Positions 27,832 through 39,905 of a stretch of 64,000 nt of DNA are shown one piece after another; within the stretch, counting starts at the first letter, position 1, and each line of letters begins with the position of its first letter. Source of the DNA: Micropterix aruncella (lineage: Eukaryota; Arthropoda; Insecta; Lepidoptera; Micropterigidae). The DNA lies in the NCBI GenBank assembly GCA_944548615.1, contig OX155951.1, positions 23,671,692 through 23,735,691 on the forward strand. The letters run 5' to 3'. The translations under genes and the position numbers were made by a program. Below the pieces are notes generated by a model. It was not told the origin of the DNA. It saw only the letters and a program-made list of their open reading frames with translations, and did no database searches.

Positions 27832-30239
27832 GTAGGCCTAGAGGCCTAGTTAGGCGGTGTTAACGTAGTGCTTAAGATGCTGCAGTGTGCTTTATTTTTC
27901 GCTACTGGTCCAAACAAGATTTTTTTGATAGGAATGTATCTCTCGTGATTTACTTTTAGATTTAAATAAATAAATAAAAATAAATGTTTGCGAGTACAAA
28001 TATAAGCAGGCTGATTTTTTTTATATTTAAGATTTGGATCACAGCGGTGGTCCATATTAGGAACACACTAGCACAGGGCAAAATAAAGTAATAAAATATC
28101 ATAAACAATCTGCTAACCGTACAAGAAATGAACTTTTTATAAAGGCTTATATAAATTTTAAAATATATTTATGGATTTATTCTATAGAAAGTACCCAAAT
28201 GTGAAAATGCAATCGATGACATGGAAAACACCTAAGCTAAAATTACACTTCAGATACCTATATTGCAAGAACAAGGTAATGCGGCAGGCAGTATCACGAA
28301 AACAAATATGTAACATTTTTCGCAAAGTTGGTATTCCATATTAAGACAATGTAAGACCTGGGGAAAATATCTGAAATTGGCGTAGGTATCCGCAAAGAAA
28401 TATGCAGGGGTTACAGGTGTAGGTTTTTGACCAATAAAAATCCAGCGTTGATGATGCGTCAGGCACTGAGTCGGTGTTTACGCGCCGACGAGCGGGCGAT
28501 GACTAAACTTCTGATCGCAGCGTCGATACAGTAAAACTGTTTTTGCGCAGTGGTTGTATAAGGGTGTTAATGGTAAAGCATATTTAGCGTAACTCTCAGA
28601 GCGCTCTCACGTTTTAATTATTTGTAATTAATTTAGGGCCTAATTAAAATATTAGCTAAGCGCGACGCTAGAGAATTAACCAGTCAAAGTAATCAAAATA
28701 AAATAAAACACACTCACCGCTTAAGGAGTAATCGCACCTGAAAGTTTATAGAATCAGTTTAATGCCTGAATTACCAAGACAATGACCAACTTTTTTGAGT
28801 CTAAATTATAAATTGGTTCCTAATCGAGGGATTCGCTTAGAAACTTTTTTTTCAATTAGTGCTTATATGTTCGAAACGTAAGCTCTTCAGATATGGCCGT
28901 TCCCAGGTATCATGTCACTTTAAGAGCGTATTCATATTTCAATTACAATTTCAATTTATTTTATTGCGATTCTGGTGTAGTAACATTGAGTGTTACAATG
29001 TATTCAGTGCCGCACAACCTGCCTTTTAGGCGTACAATATTTATTTTTTACAACATGATTACATAGACATTCAACAATATTTTTGAAAAAAAAAAACACA
29101 TGTTATAATAATACAAAATGACTTAGGTTATGCACCAAAAGTTAAATAAAGTAGGTTTAAAAATATGTTTTACTAAAATAATTAAAATTTAACGGGAAAG
29201 TAAACAACAGTAGATAATATTAGCTAGCTCAGAATAAAATTTTGTTTTTCAATAACTTAAAAAAATAAAAATTGTTTAAACATAATCAACAAACAATAAT
29301 CAAAAGAATCGATATTAAATTGTGATAATATAACAAAAAAAAACACTGTAGATAAAACAAAATCGAGGGTTCCTTAAAATCAAATTACCTACTTTAGATG
29401 TGAAAATCAAAATATACTATGTGAATTATAAACAGCATATCGAGGAAATAACTAAAAATATTAGCAATAAAACAATGAAGAATTAAAAGTTATTTAATTT
29501 TAAAATTACTGTAAATTAAATTTTCTCTTCATAATTACATGTTTCTTAGTTGAGTCTGCAACAAATCTCATATTCTTTTATTCCATATACGGGTCACTTC
29601 CTAAATTTCTTCGCAACAGCACCGCGAGCCAAAATAGAAATACAGCACCTCTCATAAGCGCGGCTTCAATACAAGAAGTGCTCCTACAAATAACGATAAT
29701 GATGGTTTTATGAGGGCTGCGGCAGATGTGCGCTGTTTCGTAGTGGAATGAGCAAAATAAACGGTTATTAGAAGGTGTAAGGTAAGATGGAATGTTCATG
29801 ATGGGGTTATTCAGTATTGCTTGAGATCGGTACTCGGTGTTGTGATGAGCTGTGCGAAGTAGGAAGTAAAAACAGCAATATTAGTAAGCTGCATCTTATG
29901 TAAGTGTATAACACGAGTACGTGAAGCACATTGAAATGATCGGAAATAGAGGAACGGACTGAAAGAAATTATCTTAACAAGTAAATATATCGAAAAGAAT
30001 ATAAGCCACAACTTCCGTTGCAGAGAGTGAACTATTGTATTTATTTAAAATTATTTTTATTACGATTTTTTTATGAAATATGTGTGGTTCATGTTATTTA
30101 TCTATATAGATGCATATATATTTCCGTAAAGTACCTACTCAATCAGATCTTTCATTTGACACTAAACATGATAATTTATTTATTTATGTTAATTTATTAA
30201 CATTTGGATATTTAGACGAATACTTATTTGATATTATAT
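27832..30239. other. Unassigned AT-rich stretch with one possible LINE tail
   Basis: 28948-29060 begins with CAATTTCAATTTATTTTATT, which in minus orientation looks like a LINE/SINE simple tail. No ORF remnant supports it. Otherwise nothing recognised. Confidence 0.3.
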
Positions 30240-30345
30240 AGTATTTAAGGTTAGCTGTAAGATATTGCTTTTAGGCAATAAGCTCGCCTTTTTGTTAAAG
30301 CAAATAAAACGTTTAATTATTAATTATATTTTTTTTATTATTATA
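30240..30345 (+). repeat. LINE 3' end, AAGCTCGCC family, copy 1
   Basis: GGTTAGCTGTAAGATATTGC, GGCAATAAGCTCGCCTTTTT and an A/T-rich tail. The inverted partner at 30810-30930 carries the same words plus an (ATT)n tail. LINE 3' ends with this GGCAATAAGCTCGCC word are familiar in lepidopteran genomes. Confidence 0.55.
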
Positions 30346-30499
30346 TATTTATAAAGTATATATTTATTTATGTATGTACGTGTATATTTATATGTATATA
30401 CCTAAATTTAATATTATTACGCTTATTATTTTGGAGACATATCTATCTTTTTAAATGTAACATAATAATATACAAAGATAATACAGCAAGTTACGAAAA

Positions 30500-30640
30500 C
30501 TACTCTACCTTCTTTTATATTAAGCCTACCTTATTACAGGCGAGGTCTAGTTAGGATGGTTTAAATTTTAAAAATATATGTAATATTATAGATAATAAAG
30601 AATTTTGAATTTTGAATTTTAATTTGAATTTGTATTTGGA
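30500..30640 (+). repeat. LINE 3'-UTR motif copy (4) with (GAATTTT)n tail
   Basis: ATATTAAGCCTACCTTATTA, CAGGCGAGGTCTAGTTAGGA and a terminal AAGAATTTTGAATTTTGAAT. It is the best-preserved member of the family seen inverted at 1590-1650. Confidence 0.6.
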
Positions 30641-30807
30641 CATTTAAGGTATCTTATGACACTCAGGACGACATAACGATATTACAAGCGTTTAGAAGTT
30701 ATGGTGGAATAAAGAAACGGAAAGCATACATAGATAAACCCTGAATACTACACTCTTTTTTGTCGAGCAGTCGTGTGAAAATATTTTTCTTCTTTAAGCT
30801 GTCCTCC

Positions 30808-30813
30808 ATTAAA

Positions 30814-30846
<33 letters not shown>

Positions 30847-30935
30847 CTCTTTATTTTAAATAAAAAAGGCGAGCTTATTGCCTTGCAGCAATGTCTATCA
30901 GCTAACCTGTAGCTTAAGTTTATAACAAATTTAGA
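30808..30935 (-). repeat. LINE 3' end, AAGCTCGCC family, copy 2
   Basis: In minus orientation: AGGTTAGCTGATAGACATTG, GGCAATAAGCTCGCCTTTTT, AATAAAGAG and an (ATT)n tail (30811-30840). The open frame at 30699-31007 is an accident of this repeat and is not a gene. Confidence 0.6.
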
Positions 30936-31488
30936 ACGTTGGCTACGCAAAAGAACAATAAAAACACAAGTGATAAAAAATAATGTATTTTTGCATTCAC
31001 GAACCAACTGATAAAATAGTAATTTAAATCCGAAGTTGGAGTTGTTAAAATGGTAGTTTTGGACTCAGATCAGTACTGCATGGAGGATGCCTAGCCAATC
31101 GATGTTTTGTTGCTAATAATGTAATTTTATTTTTCAAACAGCGAGGGAATTCGCATTATAATAAAGTGCGACGTTTAGGGTTACCCATATGGAGTTCAGA
31201 TATCATTTTTTGCCAAACTAAACTTGAGTATCAATTTAATCTACTTGTAATCGTTCTCCGTTCTTGAGGGGGCTTGTGGCAACATGTGTGATAAATGAAT
31301 CGAGTAAGAGCGCATAGTTTTTGCAAGCTTAAGGCGACTCTCGAAGTGATACTGCTGATTCTTTCTAACTCATATGTGTACCTATTCAAGATTCATCACC
31401 TGATACTGATTGGAGATTACACCGCGACACAATTAGATTTAAAAACCTGTAATTATATCGTAGCACCTGACTTTCTCTTTAACATGTT
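30936..31488. other. Unassigned, nothing recognised
   Basis: Only domain-free short frames. Confidence 0.3.
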
Positions 31489-31555
31489 CTCAACGCCAGA
31501 CGCTACAAACTTCACGCGGTAAATCCGTATTTCTCTTGTTTATAATCTCTGCGAT
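31489..31555 (+). repeat. Family A repeat, copy 2 (partial)
   Basis: AGACGCTACAAACTTCACGC, GGTAAATCCG, then CTTGTTTATAATCTCTGCG match the right part of family A. The hairpin/GAAAC part is missing. It lies about 100 bp upstream of a family B copy. Confidence 0.5.
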
Positions 31556-31639
31556 ATTATTACAGATTTGGAAAACTAATGGTTTCAAAAAGCGACGTTG
31601 GATGCTCTTGATCATATTCGTATGAACACTATACTGAGG

Positions 31640-32335
31640 CGACCATCTGAAGGTGTCGAACACAATGAGTGAACCCGTCACCCCAGCGAGTTTTAACGGC
31701 CTTATGTCTTTTTATGGACTAAAAGTGAAATTCTTTAAAGGTCAAAGGACAGTCCACTGTCTAACCCCACCGACAAATTCGTAAGAGGCCAACGCTTGAC
31801 AGCGAGGCACTGGGAAGGAGGAACCAGCGGGCGTACCTTGCTCCCTTACTACCAGATTTGGACGGATTACTCCATCTTCCAGTCTGGACACAGATTCGAA
31901 GTCGCTTGCGCGGCCTCTACCTGATGTTAGTGGTAATTCAGTTCGAATGTATCGAGGACCGTGGCGCCCTTCTCCTGTCAAGCTCACTCGGGATCGGGTG
32001 GCCAAGGGATCGTTTCAAAGGTATCTGATATCAGGTCAACAACCACCCCCGCTATTTAAGAAACGCACGTTTCCAGACTTTCTCGGTTATTCCCCGGAAT
32101 GCACAGTCGATTGGCAAACGCCGCACGATGCGCAGATTGGAACAACCGATTCAACCTGTCCACGTCTGGGCTTACTGCCGTGGCAGGGTTCCCAGAGTCA
32201 TTTCCAGGTTCGCCCCTCTTCGAGGAGGCTACTGGATGGGAGTCGAGCCGTGAGTTGAACCGACCCAAAATGACAAAAAGGTTATCAGGCCTAAGCTGCA
32301 CGGAACCGTTAGACACCACTGAGGCGACCAGATAA
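31640..32335 (+). repeat. Family B repeat, copy 3
   Basis: Starts near GTGAACCCGTCACCCCAGCG and proceeds through GAGGCCAACGCTTGAC, TACCAGATTTGGA, GGATCGGGTGGCC, CAACCACCCCCGCTATTTA, GAGGAGGCTACTGGATGGG and GCTGCACGGAACCGTTAGAC. Overlapping frames on both strands are open by composition only. Confidence 0.75.
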
Positions 32336-33133
32336 CGATGCCTGTTATGATATGATATGATAACCTTATCGATGTGTTTGTCGAACAGAATCCACAACAT
32401 CATAATGATGTATATCATGAATATTATTATTCGTATTTTTAAATAATGATCTATCGTTTGGTTATATTATTGTCCTAAATCTGGATATATTTAAGCATGT
32501 TTCTTTTTAACAACAAAAAAATATCAATCGACGAAACTTTCTCAACAACATGCGCATTAGTGGGTGGTTTAGTAACATCCTTAACAACATTTTATTTTAT
32601 TTTATTCGGATAACAAACAGCGTTTATATATAACAAATGCAAAATATAACATAAAACTATGACTAATTATATGTCAACACTATTTACCGTTAATACTATG
32701 TGTACAGTAGATACACTATCTCCGTTATTATACCTTATTTATACTTACATTTCTTAAGCAGTGATTTATTGATAGACAAAAGAGAAAGAACAAAAAACAA
32801 ATGAAAATTAATTTTACATCTTTTATTATACTATTATCATGTCATCGAAATCCACAACGTGACATTGGCGCCCAATTTCTTCTAAAGTTTTCTCGAGTTC
32901 AGGTTTTCCTTTTCCGTCGACTATAACCATTATTAATTATTTTGTACCAAAAATATATATTTTAAAAATATTACAAAAAACTATTCATATAAACCGTTTA
33001 AGGGATTAAAAGTCATTAGATGAAATAGAAGGGGACAAAGGACTGATAAGACTTTTTAATGGTTTCCTGTTGTAGTTGTAAACTTTTATAAGTAGGTATA
33101 TACTGCACATTATAATTTAGGCTCTTAGTTGTA
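32336..33133. other. AT-rich stretch, nothing recognised
   Basis: A TTTTATTTTATTTTATTCGG word at about 32591 could be a simple LINE tail in minus orientation, but no LINE body is visible. Confidence 0.3.
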
Positions 33134-33320
33134 TATACAGGTGATTTTTTGGTGAGGCATTTTTTTAGTGGGTGAATTAGTACAACGAGGTCAGCAACTT
33201 TTGATGTTAAAAAAAATAAAAGATTTTTAAAAAAATCTTTTTTTTCATTAAAAGTTGCTAATTACATTGTACTGATTCACCCACTAAAAAATGGCCGTCC
33301 AGTAAAAACACCCCCGTATG
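33134..33320. mobile_element. Fold-back MITE, about 187 bp, TA-flanked
   Basis: The arms TTTTTTAGTGGGTGAATTAG and CTGATTCACCCACTAAAAAA, with the words TAGTACAA and AGCAACTTTT on one side and their complements on the other, pair around an A/T-rich centre at about 33230. Outer ends read TATACAGGTG and CCCCCGTATG, so the element is flanked by TA. TA flanks fit the Tc1/mariner superfamily (inference). Confidence 0.7.
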
Positions 33321-34100
33321 TAAGTCGGAATTATTTGCCAGGTAGCTAATAAAACAAATCTCTGAGTAAACAGGTGACGTAAAATTTTGATAAAATTATA
33401 ACATACATAAAATTACAAAAAAAAAACTGATAGTGATACGCTTTCATTTCAAATGTCATACCTAATCGATTTGCAATCATCTAATTTTGCACGCAACCAC
33501 CCGGTTACATAGCAAAGACACGATATTTAAATCAGCAGATTTTGGCTAATTAGAATTGTCGTAATAATAATTAAAAACGGTGATTAAAACCATTTTTGGG
33601 TCACTTCGAATGCATTATCGCGTTAAATCGTCGTAAGCGGCCGATTAAACGTTTCAGAACCGCTACTTTTCATATGACCAGTGGGGTTATCAGTGCACCG
33701 CAACGCCGCCAATCCCAACCAATCGCCATTTAAATCAGATCAATCACTGTAGGCGACTCTGCAAAATCAACATTAAGATTTTAATTGCCACTTGCTAATT
33801 TGCGAAATTAACAAACGCGATTCTTTCAAGCGCGCGTTGATGCAACCTACGATGCGACTGATACACAAATCCGACGGTGTTAATTTAATTGCTAAATCGT
33901 TAATCACCAGTTTCGGCGATTTCAAAACTATTTTAGGACATTTTTAATTTTCCGTACTGACTATTTAATGCGTGTACAAAAAAATGTAGTTGCAATGGAC
34001 CCGACTGCGTTTCTTCGTAAATTAAAATAGGAAGTTAGTTCAATCGAACGAGACTAGAGATTATGAAATGAACTGACGTCGATTTTCCCGCACCAAAACT
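33321..34100. other. Repeat-free block rich in TAAT-type words
   Basis: 33530-33990 has many homeodomain-like words (TAATTA, TTAATTG, CGATTAAA) and no window-internal repeats or long ORFs. It is the kind of sequence found in conserved non-coding elements of developmental loci. That is a guess without a comparison genome. Confidence 0.2.
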
Positions 34101-36242
34101 GTCTGTCGAACTTAAAGACGCCCAAATAAGTTTGAACACATTTCGTGCGGTGTTAGATTTAGCTGCTTTATCTTTAGTGGGTAGTTTTAATGCTGGAAAG
34201 TGACAGCCGTTCATTTCAAATTACGCTCTGAAGTACAGCTCTGTCTCGTTCACACGAACTAATTTCCGATTTTAGTTCAAGAGAAACGCAATCGAGCCCA
34301 ATATCACTAAAATAAGAAATAGAGCGTTAAAGAACAACTGCTTGAGATCGAAATAACTCAAGTAACAAACAGCCTTATACACATCTAACGGGGCTTCTTA
34401 GGCCTGTAAACACATGCGCAATTGTTGTGTAAAATATAGTAGTATTACCTATATTAATATTATGCGAAAAAAGGAAATAGATAAAGAAGGAAAAGTTTTG
34501 TTTTCAAAAAGATAAATAATAAATATTTAAGACACATTATGGTTACATGAAATGTGACAAGAAATAAGAAATAGGACAAGTATGATGATCCTGAGAAATT
34601 TCGATTTTGAAATTTCCCTGGATTTTATTGGTCCTTACTTATTTGTAACATGGTTCATATTAAACTTGGTTAACCCTTAGTTTGTGTTGAATTCTCAAAT
34701 TTCTTTTTCTGATTTTCCTTTACAAAACCGTGTATTAATTGGAGAGGGGGGGGGGATATAGTTCCAAGCGCCATTTTTGCAAAAATCAAGCTGGTGGCGA
34801 ATGCTTGTGGCGAAAAGTAAGAACTATGATTCTGAAAAGCCGGTTTCATGATTCCACCCATAGAGCGCGCGGAAGAGCCATCGCACGGTGTTGCCCTTAA
34901 TTAATGTTTACGAATCGCTCGAGGTAAGATAGTGTCAAGCGACAATGCGGCGAAACAATCCCGGCAGTTACAATTTAACGAAGAAGAAGATAAACATATC
35001 TTCAACGGTGTCTACCAACTCTCATCTGACGACTCCACAAGCAATTCGGACTGGAAGTGGCATTTGGCATTGTCTTCCACCTAACCTTAATTCCCAGTTT
35101 TGTTGCTTCTCAGCATTATTCTTCATTTCTTTATTGGTATAGGTTTGATCTTATACGTTTATTCTTAAATTTAGAGTAGGAGAATAACATTCTAGTCTTC
35201 ATTATTCATTGATTATTTCGTTCTAGAATGCGATATACATTAAAATTTTAATAACTTTTTGGTGAAACATGGTGCCAAGAGCCTGGACAAAAAAATCAGA
35301 ATTTAAAAAGAAATGAAAAAGTGGCCTAATGTTTACAAAAATGGGGTGAAAGAACTCATGACGATATGTGCTTTCGAAACTTATCTAGCCTCCAAATCAA
35401 ATTCCCAGATTTGACGTTTTTGATCAAACTTTCAAATGCGTTTTCCTCGAAACTTGAAAAATGGCGCTTGGAAATATGTTACCCCACCTCTTCAATTTGT
35501 CTTTCTGCTCGAATGCCCTCGTAAGCGCAATGAAGGAATGAGTTGAATATTCGCGTTTTTCCGAATATCGTAAATGACGAATGATGCATTATTGATTTGT
35601 TTGCTCACCTTTTAGTAATTTCGACCTCGGAGATAAGCCCTTTGGATTTTGAAACGGCAGCGGACTGGTTTGCGGTTTTTAGTTGAGCGTCTATTCGTCT
35701 TTTCCTTCCACCATTTAGCATCGCTTTAGCTTTTAAGCTCCGCCAGTGCACGTATGATGACTTTTGATGGTCGGATGATATTTAGTGAAGTAACTTTCCA
35801 ACGATAGTGAAAGGTCTAATGCTTTGTCTTTATGTTTTATCAACATTACCGATAATCTCGTTTTATGATGATTTTAATTTTCGCCACTGACCTACCTACC
35901 TACGGGGCAGTTAGTCCAAGTCTCGTTGGACCGTTTTTTGACAAACACACCGCCTGTTTATTCAAACCCTCGGATAATATCACACTTCGAAAAAATCCGC
36001 CGAAAGCAGTACCTCAATTTGTCGGGGTTTGTGGCTTTGGGGTCTTCGCTTTTGCTAAACGCGCTAAGATCCGAAATCCCCCGCTAAGCTTCGGGTATAT
36101 TGTTTGAAATGGCCATATTTCGCCGCCTCGGTAGCCATACAAATATGAGTTATTGTGTCACGCGCCGGTAATACAAAACAAATACCAAACGCACAGAGTC
36201 GAAGTAGAGACAACAAATAAACGTAACGCTCTTTCTGATATT
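34101..36242. other. Unassigned, nothing recognised
   Basis: A poly-G run occurs near 34746-34754. Open frames at 34945-35142 and 35865-36107 have no recognisable domain and no promoter or splice context I can defend. Confidence 0.3.
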
Positions 36243-36291
36243 AGGTAATACCTACAGTATAACAGTCTCTTGGTATACTGTGGTATTACCT
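36243..36291. repeat. Mini copy of MITE D ends, extended inverted repeat
   Basis: AGGTAATACCTACAGTATA, a 9-nt middle, then TGGTATACTGTGGTATTACC plus T. Both CAGTATACC-type ends of family D are present with almost no interior, and the inverted symmetry continues about 10 bp outside them. Confidence 0.6.
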
Positions 36292-37144
36292 GTTGCCTGA
36301 TACGGCTCTGTACATTTTTCGGTCTTTCGCTGACCGACCGATACAAAAGCGTGGATATGACAAAAAAGCACGAGTTTTTGTGTCAGAAATATTATTACCT
36401 AAGTGTAATTTACGACTAGAAATCTTCGTTTTGTGCAAGAATTTTGTTCTTTTCTATTAGTGCATCCTTTAAGGTACGTGCCAAACGTTATTGAAATCTA
36501 GGTATGTAGGTCTGTTGGTATGTACAATGGTAGGTATGTACAATGGTAATGTAGGTCTATTTGTTTAAGTGTATTTGTAAAAACATTTGTTTATGACTGT
36601 TTTTTACCTAAAAAAAAAAAATAAAAAAAAAAAAAAGAAAAAAAAGAAATCGAAACACTTTCGGTTTGTTTGTCGTACTAAAATTTAATAGTCGTTGTAT
36701 CGAATAAAATATAGTTATCATGAATATTAACAAATATACTTGAAGAGGCACAAATCAAATTTGAAAAATAAAAAACGAAATACACCTTGTTGAAAAATAA
36801 TCTACAAATAACAAATATTATAATTTTCTTTGCTATTTTAGTCTGTCTGTAATATAAAATGAAATTTGTATAGGTACGTCCATATACTGAGTATCAAGTC
36901 GGGATTTTTTTTGGATTGTAAAGTAATAATGTAGAGTGACGATGTCACAGGATAAGGTCGTATTATTATTACGCAACCAAAAATAAAACATTTAATTAAA
37001 ATATATAACTGTATGCTAAAAGTGTTTGCTTAGTTCGTGATCATCATTCTGCATATTCCTAACCGAATCGCAAGCTGTTTCATACACTCGTAAGAAGTGA
37101 ACAAAAAGCAAATTGTATAATTTGGAGTCCAAATGAGAAATCGT
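36292..37144. other. AT-rich stretch with a poly-A run
   Basis: A-rich homopolymer at about 36610-36650. Nothing else recognised. Confidence 0.35.
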
Positions 37145-37551
37145 ATACACTGAAATAAATATAACGCTGTAATACACCAAAATACGCAAGTTTCAAAAGG
37201 GATAACTAATATAACAAATACTGTGGTCCGTACGTATGTATCAACATGACGTGTAACGGTGTCGGTCGCTGGCATAGTAACTACACTGCAAATTCATTAC
37301 GGCGCACAATGAGATCTTGCTTTTACCATGACAGCATGTTATTACATACGTAAGGTTATAGTCAATTACAAGAATCATATTGAAGCTACATTATACCGTT
37401 ATTTTCGTATTACCTGTACGGAGCATGGTGAAACATGCTCGAGTAATGGAGTTTCAACAAAATTACTTGCAATTCAACAAACTTACGATTGGAACATAAT
37501 TATTCTGTATAAAATGAAATTGAGGAAGAAATCCAATATTTTCTCAGTGTA
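37145..37551 (+). mobile_element. MITE family C, copy 3
   Basis: Left end TACACTGAAATAAATATAAC, right end ATATTTTCTCAGTGTA. The interior keeps CCGTACGTATG, ATCAACATGACG, GAGATCTTGC, CATGACAGCATG and GAGTAATGGAGTTTCAAC. TA lies at both ends. Diverged and slightly shorter than the other copies. Confidence 0.8.
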
Positions 37552-38077
37552 TACAATCCACCATGTAGTTCATACATCTTTGTATTGATAAATAAATCAC
37601 AGATCGTTCTAGCATTTCCGGACAGCCACAACTGAGCAGTAGAATCAATGCTCGTAAACATTCATCAAATTTGGTCGAGGAATTCAATCTCTTTTATTGG
37701 AAAGAAGTTCGTCCAATATACGAGTATATGTACACTAATACGCGTGAATGCAGGCGACACGAGTGTCCCTGGGTTATTTGTCTAATATTTCTCGGGCCCT
37801 GCCGAAAAGGGAAAGACAAAAAACCGCCACTTGTCAAATAAAAGCGTACAAGACGAAAACTAATACTTTTCATAAGTTTGTCATCCCGCGGCCCTTTGTG
37901 GCGGTTTATTGTTCGCGGCTGAGCGATCATACCCCATAAACGAAAAAAATGCGGATCGATAAAAACATTCTGTATTCGGTATCGATTCATGCTGAATAGC
38001 GGCGTTGCATGCTTGAAATTAAACTTGAAATTCAGAATGAAATAAATGTTGTTTTTTAGGCTTCCGACGACCAAACA
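37552..38077. other. Repeat-free block, possible regulatory sequence
   Basis: 37680-37960 is GC-richer with Caudal/AbdB-like words (TTTATTG, CCATAAA). The overlapping 63- and 126-codon frames on opposite strands have no domain, so I do not call a gene. Confidence 0.2.
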
Positions 38078-38336
38078 ACAGTATACTAGCCAGTAGCTAT
38101 ACTCTCGAGCTACAGGGAAGAGGGTGCGAGGAATTTGGGCAGAGGGGTACGTCCCGACGAACGCCCTTAGTTAGCATTACGCGCAGGTAAAGGCTGGCGA
38201 CATTTTCGAACGTCTGGATATCCGCGTGGGCCAAGTAGCGGGACCTCTAGCGGCCATATCCGAGCCCTTAAAACTCGTGACGTATTCGCTTGGATTTCAA
38301 TTTTGTTCTAAGAGAAGCTACTCTCTGGTATACTGT
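38078..38336 (+). mobile_element. MITE family D, copy 3
   Basis: Ends ACAGTATACTAGCCAGTAGC and GCTACTCTCTGGTATACTGT. The body matches copy 1 in order (AGAGGGTGCGAGGAA, TTAGCATTACGCGC, CGAGCCCTTAAAACTCGTGA, TTTTGTTCTAAGAGAAGCTA). Confidence 0.8.
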
Positions 38337-39709
38337 GATCAAACCAACCAAATGAAATCCCATGACCACAGAAAAAATATATATTTGAGTGGGATTTTGC
38401 ATCTTTCTCTCTGCCTATATGAATGACAAAGTCGGCTACCTATTTCGGTCAGTTTGAAACTTTCGGCATGGAATTTGGTATAGTCATAGATAGAATTTGC
38501 TTGACTATCATACATTTTGAAAAATAACCTAACATAAAAAACTATGATATAAATATCACGTGATGTAATCACGTCAAAAAATTATACAATTTAAAAGTCG
38601 TATATAAAGTTGAATAAAAAAAAAATAATATTTAAAAATATAAATTGTGGAAATCGATATATTTTCAAACTACATGAATAACCTTTAGTCAAATAACATT
38701 TCTTAGATATTAAACTTATGTTCAAATATTAGGACCTATAAAAAATATTGTAATCGACGAGCTGCATAAAATATATAAAATCACAACCAGGAAACAATCA
38801 CACATTTATCACACATATCAATGCGCATTTCTACTGATTTGCATAATCGTCAGCATACTTATGTACATACAATTCCGACAAGACAGTAGATTGATCTGTA
38901 TTTGTCAAACTCTGATAATAATAGATGAACACTGTGAAGCGACATAACTCAAGCGAAGGTCACGTTTATTGTTCGACATTTTGTAGCTTATTTGCGATTC
39001 TGCCACTAAGTGGTTTTATTAGAATATTACATCATTATAAAAATATAAAATTTTGTATTGGCAGGAAATTTTGACCAAATCAATCGATTATAGCTCCACT
39101 ATTCAAATTGAGATTGGCTGTTATTGAAATATGCTGTCGCCAAGCGGGTCAATTAAAAAGATGATATTTTCCTAAATCTGGAGCGATTTTTAAATATTTT
39201 TTTTCGATCGTACCGTTGTTTCGCGATCTAATGTTGAATAAATGAATATGTTTCCATATGTTGATTGTATAATGGATAAGATGTACTTCTGTCATTAATA
39301 TTTAGGTAGGTAGCGTTATTTTTTTCGATCCAGATGTGATCGGTACGAAGATTAAACGTCTTGATAAGCTACAGAGGACATGTTATTGAAGTCTATTTGC
39401 ATTGCATCACTATTTCAAAAGCAACAATAGGCGACATTGTAAACATGGAATTATCCTCGTCAAAACCGCCGCCGTGGGACAGGCAATAAGCCGGTAAGGA
39501 TGTTTTTTTGCTGTCACGTCGTCGCAATATATACAAACATATCTAAAACAGGGATATTTTTCTGCGAAATCTAGACAATACAGTCGATACCAGTAAATCA
39601 ACCTAATATAAATATAACGGAAAATAGAACAACATAACTAAATAGACAACGTAAAGCAAACTTAGATTAGGAACTAAAACCACAAGCGATACGTCATATG
39701 CAGTTTATC
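38337..39709. other. AT-rich stretch, nothing recognised
   Basis: No domain-bearing ORF. An ATCACGTGAT palindrome lies near 38556. Confidence 0.35.
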
Positions 39710-39905
39710 TGTACTAATATTATATAGAACTAATATTTGTAAGTTTGTATGTTTGTAAGTTTGTAAGTTTGTATGTTTGTATGTTTGTAAGTTTGTAAGT
39801 TTGTATGTAGGGGGTAATCTCCGAAATTACTCATCCGTTTTCAAAAATTCTTTTACTAATGGAAATTTTCTTTATCGATGAGTGCTATAGTCTATATTTT
39901 ATTGT
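39710..39905 (+). repeat. Lepidopteran-type dispersed repeat with (GTTTGTAW)n
   Basis: GTACTAATATTATATAGAAC is followed by about nine 8-bp GTTTGTAA/T units (39736-39808). Then come GGTAATCTCCGAAATTACTC, ATCCGTTTTCAAAAATTCTT and ATCGATGAGTGCTATAGTCT. This order is that of an abundant lepidopteran repeat I recall (TACTAATATTATAAA, GTTTG repeats, CTCCGxAACTAC, CCGATTTxAAAAATTCTT, CGAGGAAGGCTATAGGCTAT), possibly the end of a Helitron. The family name is uncertain. Confidence 0.55.

Noticed and set aside
35865..36107. 80-codon ORF with mixed composition
   Set aside because: No domain, no partner exons and no repeat relationship. It is within chance expectation for 64 kb.
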